Assembly (NCBI GenBank): GCA_035575515.1
Contig: DATLXU010000008.1
Span: 1 to 57,812 of the forward strand
DNA length: 57,812 nt
Source of the DNA: DATLXU01 sp035575515
GTDB taxonomy: Bacteria > Acidobacteriota > Blastocatellia > UBA7656
Reading direction: 5' to 3'
The notes under the pieces are model-generated. The model searched no databases. It had not been told where the DNA came from and saw only the letters and a list, made by a program, of their open reading frames with translations. The position numbers were made by a program, and so were the translations under genes. This document shows, piece after piece, positions 51,354-57,812 of the stretch; positions within the stretch are counted from its first letter, which is position 1; each line of letters starts with the position of its first letter.

Positions 51354-53945
51354 CTATTGCGGGCTTGCCTGCGCTTTGACCACTTTCGGAAAGCTGATGA
51401 GATTGGCAAACAGGCGATAAGCTCCCGCGTTCAGTTCGAGCAACTGCCGACGCAGCGAAAGAGTTGTCAGGATGAATGAGCCTTCGCCGTAGCGCGCCAG
51501 AAGCAATGTGCCGCGCGTTGGTTCTTCGCCCGCATCGTTTGTTTCAAGCAGTGCGGTGTAGTCGCTCGCCCACTCGCGCGGCACGTTGAATGCCCGCTCT
51601 GTCGCCCACGACTCAAAATCTTTCGCCGTCACACGGTTGGGCTTTGACATCAACAGATGATTCTCGTCCAGGATTTTGACCTGCGCAGCTTCCTGAGTTA
51701 TCCGATCTTTCGACAGCTTCACAGCGTAAGGCGCAAGCGGCGCGCGCGACGTAATCAGATTCAAATCGTCCGGCTCCTGAGAAAGCACAACGAGATTGCC
51801 GCCCTGCTGAATGTATTTCAACAAACAACTGTTTGCTGCAATTAATTCTGAATGAAAAAAGTAAGCGCGCTCGTCAACGATTACGGTATCGAATCGCGCA
51901 AGGTCGAGGCAGTCGCGAGCTGACGGCTCGACGGCATTGCCGTGCTCGATTCGTTTTATCTCATCAGCCTTTATCTCTGCGCTCTTGACCCCAAGCTCGT
52001 TGAGCGCAAACCGCAGCCACGAATCAATCCCCTCGATGTAGCCGACGCGCAAGCCTTCGGCCACTTCAAACTCAGCATTCTTTACAGCGATTCGCGCCGA
52101 GCCTAACGGGTCGGGCGGCGCGGGACGCTCTCGCCGGAACTCAATCAGAATGTCCGTAGCGAGCGGCGGCCTGAGCAGCGGCAATCGCAGCTTCATTCGT
52201 ATCGTTATCTCTTCGTCTTCGCGCGCGAAGCTCAAATGCGCAGGCTCATATTTGTCATCTGAGAGCGCGAGCGGCACAACCCACAGCGCGCCCGCAAGCG
52301 CGCCCGGCGTGCGGTTACGAACGCGCACCGCAAATTCAAAATCGCGTTGCGCCGACCAGTCCTTGACGAGCGCGAACGGGATGGTCGAAATTTCAACCGG
52401 CGGCGCAACATCGAACCTCACCTGTGCGGCAACCGGAATGCTCACCTGCCCAAGCCCCGCTTCCGCGATTACGAGCAGGCTATTGCCGAACGACTCGTCG
52501 CCAACGGCAGCAGGCAGAGATGAGCCGATAGGATAATACTGCTCGTCGTACAGATGCGCGTCGCGCGGCAAAGTCGAGGGCGCATCCTTAGGCGCTTCGT
52601 ACTCGAACTCTTTCGATAAGGAGCCGCGGGGCGCGAGCGGCAGCGCGTCTGTCATCTTCAGTCCCGATTGCTTGCTTCCGATTGATAGACTTTCAGGCGC
52701 GTGAAAAACAACGGGCAGCATTTGATCGCTCCCATTGCGAATCGTGGCCTTTAGAACAACCTTCTGGCCTGGAATGATGGTTTTATCCGACAGCGTGATT
52801 TGAAGCTCAAGGCCAAGCGCAAGCGCAAGCGACCGCTCAAGCGATTCGGTGAATCGGATGACGCGCAAAAACTGCGCGCCGTATCTCTCGTGCAAATCCT
52901 GAGGCGTCCCTTCGACTCGCTTCTCTTCGAGCTTTTCGCGCAACGCTGCAATCAAGCTGTCGCGTTTGGCGATTGCTTCAGTCACAGTCAAATCGCCCAC
53001 GAACGGTGGCCTTATCGAGCGCGCGAGGTTTTCCGGCAGCGCGATATTATCGAGCAGCGACGCGCCCGGCTCGATCTTTTCGCCCGTCGCGGACATCACA
53101 AGTTTGTAGTAAATCTTCTCGCCATCTGTCGTCGCGCGCACAGTTGCCGCGCCGTAAGACGCGAGCTTGAGTCGAGCCGCGCGCCCAATCTCAGCGTAAG
53201 TGCGCCCGCGAACCTGATCGTATTCGCTCAGGTTCACAATCACATCGGCGTTCGTTTCATCGGTCAGCCGAAACAAGCGGTGGGTCTGCCAAGCCACAGA
53301 ACCGGCCCCTCGACCCGATTGCGGGTTCCCCGATTTCGCGTCAGCAGCCGCGTCGAATGCTTCGAGCGTCAATCGAGCAAGCGCCTGATGCTGCCCGTCT
53401 CCCGTTTTTGAATCGTGGCTGGTGATGATAACGTCGGGGCGAAGCAGTCGAATCGCAGTTATCAATCTCTTGAGAGCTTCGTCGTGGCCCCAGACCGAAA
53501 GGGCTTCCTCAGCAGATTTTGAATAACCGAAATCGCGAAGGTTGAGAAAGTAAAGATCAGCGCCCGTCACGCGCGCGGCTTCAATCGCCTCGCGCGTTCG
53601 CACAAGCCCAAGCTCGCGGTCTATCTCCGCGCGCGTCGGGCTGTCAGTTCCCTCGCCCCTTGTCGCCAGCACGACGACGGCCCGCGCGCCGAGCCTCTTG
53701 CGATAATACGTGAGCGTCGCGTAATCAACATCGTCCGGGTGAGCGGCCACGCTCATAATCGTGAATGGATTCGTCAGCTCGCGCAGCGACTGATCGAGCG
53801 CAACCATCCCGCGTTCTTCATCCCGATGCGCCTCAAGCGCGTCGAGCGTCGCGATGCGAGATTTGCCAATGCAGGGGCCAGTCCCGATCAACGCGAGCGC
53901 GAGAAGGATCAACAGCGCAATGTGACGTCTGATTATGAGCATCAT
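51354..53945 (-). CDS. Secreted PIG-L family deacetylase with C-terminal extension
   Basis: The 863-residue product from the ATG at 53945 (another ATG follows one codon later) has an N-terminal signal peptide or anchor (RRHIALLILLALALIGTGPC). A PIG-L/LmbE deacetylase domain runs from about 60 to 300, with the zinc motif SVAAHPDDVDYATLTYYR, VLATRGEGTDSPTRAEIDRE and IITSHDSKTGDGQHQALARL. The family removes N-acetyl groups from sugars or glycoconjugates. The remaining 560 residues hold an immunoglobulin-like region (about 360-560) and a glutamine-amidotransferase-like fold near 630-860 (DTVIVDERAYFFH, NLVVLSQEPDDLN). Acting outside the cytoplasm, it may work on cell-surface glycan; the substrate is unknown. 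Confidence 0.87.
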   Translation of the reverse strand: MMLIIRRHIALLILLALALIGTGPCIGKSRIATLDALEAHRDEERGMVALDQSLRELTNPFTIMSVAAHPDDVDYATLTYYRKRLGARAVVVLATRGEGTDSPTRAEIDRELGLVRTREAIEAARVTGADLYFLNLRDFGYSKSAEEALSVWGHDEALKRLITAIRLLRPDVIITSHDSKTGDGQHQALARLTLEAFDAAADAKSGNPQSGRGAGSVAWQTHRLFRLTDETNADVIVNLSEYDQVRGRTYAEIGRAARLKLASYGAATVRATTDGEKIYYKLVMSATGEKIEPGASLLDNIALPENLARSIRPPFVGDLTVTEAIAKRDSLIAALREKLEEKRVEGTPQDLHERYGAQFLRVIRFTESLERSLALALGLELQITLSDKTIIPGQKVVLKATIRNGSDQMLPVVFHAPESLSIGSKQSGLKMTDALPLAPRGSLSKEFEYEAPKDAPSTLPRDAHLYDEQYYPIGSSLPAAVGDESFGNSLLVIAEAGLGQVSIPVAAQVRFDVAPPVEISTIPFALVKDWSAQRDFEFAVRVRNRTPGALAGALWVVPLALSDDKYEPAHLSFAREDEEITIRMKLRLPLLRPPLATDILIEFRRERPAPPDPLGSARIAVKNAEFEVAEGLRVGYIEGIDSWLRFALNELGVKSAEIKADEIKRIEHGNAVEPSARDCLDLARFDTVIVDERAYFFHSELIAANSCLLKYIQQGGNLVVLSQEPDDLNLITSRAPLAPYAVKLSKDRITQEAAQVKILDENHLLMSKPNRVTAKDFESWATERAFNVPREWASDYTALLETNDAGEEPTRGTLLLARYGEGSFILTTLSLRRQLLELNAGAYRLFANLISFPKVVKAQASPQ

Positions 53946-54007
53946 ACTTTGAGTAAACGCGGGCGAGCCACGCAAGATTATTTTATCACTGTGGTCGCGT
54001 CACGCGC

Positions 54008-55690
54008 CTATTGCGGCGGTTTTTCAGTCGGGCTGTGAACGAGGACTTTGACATCTTCATTTGCAAACACGGGGTGAGGATTGAACCACTGCCGGTTTAT
54101 CTCGTCTATCTCAGGCGTCGCGTGCCAGACGACGAGCACATCAATCTGGCTCTGGCTCTCTTCCATCAGCGATTCCCAGTCGTCGAGCGCATAGTCGACG
54201 GTTTCCGGGTTGAGGAAATCATAAAACTGAAGGTTGTTGCCTATCTCTTCGGCAAGACGGCTATCCTCTTCGCGCAGAAAGCGAATTGGAAAAAAGTAGA
54301 TGGCCGGGCCGTAGTTGTTCCAGACAAGGTTCGATGTGCGCACGCCGAGCATGTTTGAAATATGCGGCATGGGACTCGCCCTGAATCTTCCGCCGGGATT
54401 GACCATAAGCGCGGCGACTCGTTTGCCTGTGCCGACATAAGGCTTTACTTCCATGAATGCGCTCACGCAGCGGTTTGAAGTCAGCGCGTAGTCCCACATC
54501 AATCCCATCTGCAAGGCGAGCGCGATGATGATGCCGGCCATTCCTATCCAGGTGAGGATTCGTTTTGGTTTGACTCTCATGATCGCCGCAAGAGTCGCAA
54601 AGCCGACGAACAGCAGTCGCTCGCGCAGGAATCCGCCGTGACCTTCGCCGAACGCGGACGGCCCGAAGAATCCGCCTCCAATAAGCGCGCACACAAGTAT
54701 TATCCACCCGCGATGCGTCTTGATGAATGAGCGGTCGCGCGGGCCTCGAAAAGAGAGCGGCGCAATGAGAAGCGCGAGCAAACCTATTCCCGCCCAGATT
54801 GAAGGCTCAGGCGCGTTGAACAGGAACTCTCTGATCCCCCCTTCCGGTATGGGCATTCCGGGATATTGCAACAACAGAAAATCTGCCAGCCTGAAATACC
54901 ACAGCCACGATTTCACCGAGAGCGGGTCCGTCAACCCGCCCCACGCGGTTTGCACTTCGCCCGCCGACTGCATCAGCGAGCGGTACATCAACATGAGCGG
55001 AACTAGCGGCAGTATGCTCAATGCAGTCCAGAAAACGCGGCGAAACCAGCCCGCGCCGGGCGTCATGACGGCCAGCACGCCGAGACCTATCACGGTGATT
55101 CCCACGCTCACGAGATGGCAGAAGTAGCCCGCAATCAAAAGCAGGGACAAAAGCAGCGAGCGCTTCAGGCCTAATTGATCTCTGTTCTTCCACCATACGC
55201 CGAGCGTGATTAGGTAAAGGCAGGCTCCAAGCAGAAAGCTGTAGAGGCCAAACAGCCAGTGCATGTTCATCGAGAGCAGCACAGCAATCGGCGCGACAAC
55301 CGCCATGCCCTGCCATCCGACAACACGCCAGCGCAGCCATGCGAGTGCCGCGACAAAACCTACAGAGCAGAGCGTGATTAGAATCTGATCGGCCAGTCGC
55401 TCAGGCAGCACGGGCAGCAATCCCATCAACAAAGCGTATGCGCCCCAGTAAGGCAGCGGGTACCATCGCAAAGCATAGAATTGATGAAAGATGGAATTCG
55501 ATCTAAGCGATTCGACCAGAATGTGCGCGTTGTAGATGTAGAGCGGCCCGTCCTGAATCACGAACCACGACAATCCCCAGACGGCGGCCAGTATCGGAAG
55601 CGAAAGGACGGTCATGACGAGCAGACCCCAGAAGCGAGGGCTTGCGGATTTGAGTTTTCGAACGAGAGAGGTTAAACCGGATCCAGCCAT
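54008..55690 (-). CDS. Polytopic membrane protein of unknown function
   Basis: The 560-residue product has about eleven to twelve membrane helices (about 20-415). A first extracytoplasmic loop DGPLYIYNAHILVE contains conserved-looking acidic residues, and a soluble domain of about 130 residues ends the protein. The layout is like the lipid-linked glycosyltransferase-like proteins in this window, but I see no sequence motif that proves catalysis. It lies 62 bp upstream of the PIG-L gene on the same strand, so the two are probably co-transcribed and may act on the same surface polymer; that is inference from position. Confidence 0.7.
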   Translation of the reverse strand: MAGSGLTSLVRKLKSASPRFWGLLVMTVLSLPILAAVWGLSWFVIQDGPLYIYNAHILVESLRSNSIFHQFYALRWYPLPYWGAYALLMGLLPVLPERLADQILITLCSVGFVAALAWLRWRVVGWQGMAVVAPIAVLLSMNMHWLFGLYSFLLGACLYLITLGVWWKNRDQLGLKRSLLLSLLLIAGYFCHLVSVGITVIGLGVLAVMTPGAGWFRRVFWTALSILPLVPLMLMYRSLMQSAGEVQTAWGGLTDPLSVKSWLWYFRLADFLLLQYPGMPIPEGGIREFLFNAPEPSIWAGIGLLALLIAPLSFRGPRDRSFIKTHRGWIILVCALIGGGFFGPSAFGEGHGGFLRERLLFVGFATLAAIMRVKPKRILTWIGMAGIIIALALQMGLMWDYALTSNRCVSAFMEVKPYVGTGKRVAALMVNPGGRFRASPMPHISNMLGVRTSNLVWNNYGPAIYFFPIRFLREEDSRLAEEIGNNLQFYDFLNPETVDYALDDWESLMEESQSQIDVLVVWHATPEIDEINRQWFNPHPVFANEDVKVLVHSPTEKPPQ

Positions 55691-55826
55691 GCTTTTTATG
55701 TTTGCACTCTGCCGAACAGGTGAAACACGATGAAGGAAAAACCCGGCGAAGTCAAGACGATGTTTCTATGGGAAGATATGTTATTAGTGCCGCGCTAAAT
55801 TAAACCTGATAATTCATCGTTTTTGC

Positions 55827-55855
55827 TTGACAGCCACATATATGTGTTTGAGAAT
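55827..55855 (+). promoter_or_regulatory. Promoter with a palindrome in the spacer, TPR-Fis gene
   Basis: TTGACA (55827-55832), a 17-nt spacer and GAGAAT (55850-55855). The spacer holds the perfect 12-bp palindrome CACATATATGTG (55835-55846), well placed to act as an operator. AAGGAGG lies before the ATG at 55898. Confidence 0.65.
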
Positions 55856-55897
55856 GCGTCCATCCAAGTTAGCAGTACCGGCTCCTAAGGAGGTTGT

Positions 55898-57364
55898 ATG
55901 GCGCGCAATTCGATTGATGTTGCTGCGTTGGAAGAACTCAGAGAATCGGGCGACTATGACAAGATAGCCGCAGCGTTAGCGTCAAACTGTGAGTCAGCCC
56001 CCGAATTCAGCGAGGATGCAATTCGCATGCGATTGCTTGCGGCGGAGGTCGCGGGCCGCAAGGGCTGTCTTGCGGACATGGAGACGGCGCTCGCGCCTTA
56101 CATCGAAGATGTTGGCCGCGTTCCTTTTGCAATGTCGTCTCGCGTGTTATTGATGCTCGCGCTCTATTACTATCGCCGCAACGAACCGAGCGAGGCGCTG
56201 AAGCTCTCGCTTCAATCGAAGGCGCTCGCCGAAGTGCGCGAAGACGAATTCACCTACGCCGAAGCGATTCAGCTCGAAGGACAGGCGCTGTGGTCGCTCG
56301 AACGATGGAGCGAGGCGGCGGAGGCTTTCGAGCAGGCGATAGACATTTACGCAAGCCAGTCGCGCTCCTATCGTCTCGGTCTCGCTTATCTCTGTCTCGG
56401 CGCAGTCAACAACCGCATGGGACGAGTTGAAGATGCACGCACGAAACTCGAACGCGCGATAAAAATTCTGCTCAAGAGCCACGATGAATATAACCTCGCT
56501 GTCGCGAGAGTCAATATCGCGCTCGCACTCAACGCCATGGGCGAGCATGAGATTGCGCTGAAGTACCTGACGTTCGCCTTCGACACTTTCGAGCGCATGG
56601 GCCACACGCAATACGCTTACCTCACGCTCAACAACGTCGCCTCGACGCTCGTCTGGCTCAGGGAATACGACAAAGCGGACGAACAGGCAAACCGCGCGCT
56701 CGAAATGGGCGTGAAGGCGCGCAGCACTCATATAGCATCAACATACGAGATAAAAGCGAGAATTCACATAGCGAAGCGCGAATGGGGCAAGGCCGAGCGC
56801 GCCATGAAGACCGCGCTCGAAATTGCCGAGCAGGCCAACAGCCAATCTCAGAAAGCTGAAATTCGCCGCACGATGAGCAAGCTCTATCTGGCGCAGGAGC
56901 GCGAAGAAGAGGCCGCGACTGAGTTGTGGCGCGCGCTCAGCCTCGCGCAAGACCTGCGCGCCTCCCTGCTTGAGCTTGAAATCAAGTCGCTGCTTGCGCA
57001 GGCCATCTGCTCGACCGATCCGGTCGAGGCCTGCAAGCTCATAAGCGACGTTGAGGCGGCGCTAGGCAATCGCCCGCTGCCTGAGCTTAGAAAAGAGGCG
57101 GCGGCGGCGCGACGCCGCATAAACTCGCTCGACCAGGAACATTACTTCATACTGTCGGACGCCAGCATTCCGCTCCTGGCCGAAGCGAAGATTTCGCTGC
57201 TGAAATGGCTCTGGGCCCGCGCGCTGCACAAGGCCAGAGGCAACGCCCGCGAAGCAGCTTCGATACTCGGCGTGACCCCGACATACATTCGCAAGCTGAC
57301 GAAGGTCATCCCGCGCGATCTGTTGAAGCCGGGAAAGAAGCGAGGCAAGTCCACCAAAACATAA
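55898..57364 (+). CDS. TPR-repeat protein with C-terminal Fis-type helix-turn-helix
   Basis: The 488-residue soluble protein consists of about nine to ten tetratricopeptide-like helical pairs from residue 20 to 400 (for example YAEAIQLEGQALWSLERWSE and YNLAVARVNIALALNAMGEH). It ends in a Fis-type HTH at about 440-475: HKARGNAREAASILGVTPTY followed by IRKLTKVIPRDL. This HTH is the usual DNA-binding end of NtrC-type activators, but there is no AAA+ sigma54-interaction domain and no receiver. It may be a regulator whose TPR region senses a partner or peptide, resembling LuxR/TPR regulators in plan only. AAGGAGG precedes the ATG, and a palindrome lies in its promoter, consistent with autoregulation. 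Confidence 0.82.
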   Translation: MARNSIDVAALEELRESGDYDKIAAALASNCESAPEFSEDAIRMRLLAAEVAGRKGCLADMETALAPYIEDVGRVPFAMSSRVLLMLALYYYRRNEPSEALKLSLQSKALAEVREDEFTYAEAIQLEGQALWSLERWSEAAEAFEQAIDIYASQSRSYRLGLAYLCLGAVNNRMGRVEDARTKLERAIKILLKSHDEYNLAVARVNIALALNAMGEHEIALKYLTFAFDTFERMGHTQYAYLTLNNVASTLVWLREYDKADEQANRALEMGVKARSTHIASTYEIKARIHIAKREWGKAERAMKTALEIAEQANSQSQKAEIRRTMSKLYLAQEREEEAATELWRALSLAQDLRASLLELEIKSLLAQAICSTDPVEACKLISDVEAALGNRPLPELRKEAAAARRRINSLDQEHYFILSDASIPLLAEAKISLLKWLWARALHKARGNAREAASILGVTPTYIRKLTKVIPRDLLKPGKKRGKSTKT

Positions 57365-57452
57365 GAGAAGCAATACTTGCCGCAAGGTTGACTGCAATCA
57401 GCAGCGAGCGCGTCAGGCTAACTGGCTTTTCTTCGTTCATCTGAACTCTGCC

Positions 57453-57620
57453 TTATATTGTTGAACGTCCTCGCCATGCTTGCCGCGCATAGATGTCGCT
57501 CACGTACCAGTTCGATATTTTCCTGCCCGAACGCGCTTCCACATCGCGGACCGGGATGCCTCTCTGCTCTATCACACGCTTGACGTAATGACCGAGCCTT
57601 TCTCTCACAATCCTGCGCAA
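57453..57620 (-). pseudogene. Truncated XRE-like helix-turn-helix remnant
   Basis: On the minus strand a TTG at 57620 (AAAGGA upstream) opens a 55-residue frame that reads GHYVKRVIEQRGIPVRDVEA, RSGRKISNWYVSDIYAR and stops at 57453. The order helix, G-(I/L)-P-x-(R/K)-D-V, S-G, (I/V)-S-x-x-Y-V-S-x-I is that of XRE/Cro-type DNA-binding domains. It ends right after the recognition helix and has no C-terminal part, so it is either a very small regulator or, more likely, a decayed gene. The flanking sequence 57365-57452 and 57621-57812 shows nothing else I can support. Confidence 0.5.
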
Positions 57621-57812
57621 AGGTTTTTCCTTTCGAAAGGGGCTTGATATTTCTAAACGCGCTCAAAATACCTGAGTCATGCCCAGCGGAAATAAAAGCC
57701 TGTAGCAGTACCATCGAACAGCAGGTTCAGATATTTGGCTGATTCCCTCAGTAAATTCAATGCCACTTGCACCCACGACAGTACCCTCTGCTTCTTTTTT
57801 CGTGCGCAAAAT

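Overview
The window is a stretch of bacterial chromosome that most resembles Acidobacteriota, probably class Blastocatellia. This placement is an inference. It rests on a VWFA-related secreted protein of the type expanded in acidobacteria, a Ser/Thr kinase carrying an assembly/TPR tail, several large glycosyltransferase-like membrane proteins, and housekeeping genes of ordinary Gram-negative type. There is no phage, insertion sequence, rRNA operon or CRISPR array. Apart from short remnants the DNA looks like vertically inherited core and lineage-specific sequence.

Layout. 1-5.4 kb: end of a membrane glycosyltransferase-like gene, then histidine catabolism (hutU, hutH) with a small DUF5658-like membrane gene between them. 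5.4-12.7 kb: signalling. Two decayed response-regulator fragments are followed by an intact multi-PAS membrane histidine kinase, an Rcp1-type response regulator and a hybrid kinase. 12.7-15.1 kb: a leftward group with a NurA-like nuclease and a HAS-barrel-like protein. 15.2-18.4 kb: a GAF-PAS-GGDEF-EAL-PilZ-PilZ c-di-GMP protein. 18.8-23.3 kb: pnp, rpsO and a SPOR-domain secreted protein with a promoter and an attenuator-like hairpin.

23.9-27.7 kb is the most unusual part. It holds a PD-(D/E)XK-like protein, a candidate 250-nt structured non-coding RNA with its own promoter and terminator, a leftward group of four small genes ending in a ribbon-helix-helix regulator, and a hypoxanthine phosphoribosyltransferase gene. 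27.7-31.1 kb: modC, a MidA/NDUFAF7-type methyltransferase, nuoB and nuoA. 31.3-39.7 kb: tRNA-Leu(UAG), tig, clpP, clpX, lon, engB and rho, a protein quality-control block. 39.8-57.4 kb: VWFA protein, Ser/Thr kinase, glycosyltransferases, aminotransferase, Tat-exported phosphatase, nicotinamidase, lytic transglycosylase, PIG-L deacetylase, a membrane protein and a TPR-Fis regulator. A short XRE-like remnant lies near the end.

Two non-coding themes stand out. First, at least eight gaps between genes are filled by 70-115 bp imperfect inverted repeats built from short reiterated words. They often begin at or inside the stop codon of the upstream gene, and four of the five gaps from tRNA-Leu to rho that were compared carry one. 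A similar array seems to be embedded in frame in the first gene. Second, the minus strand at 24.6-24.86 kb carries a promoter, a closed stem, three hairpins with GCAA loops and a 3' T-run, the pattern of a stand-alone structured RNA. No computation or database search was possible. All family calls come from reading motifs.
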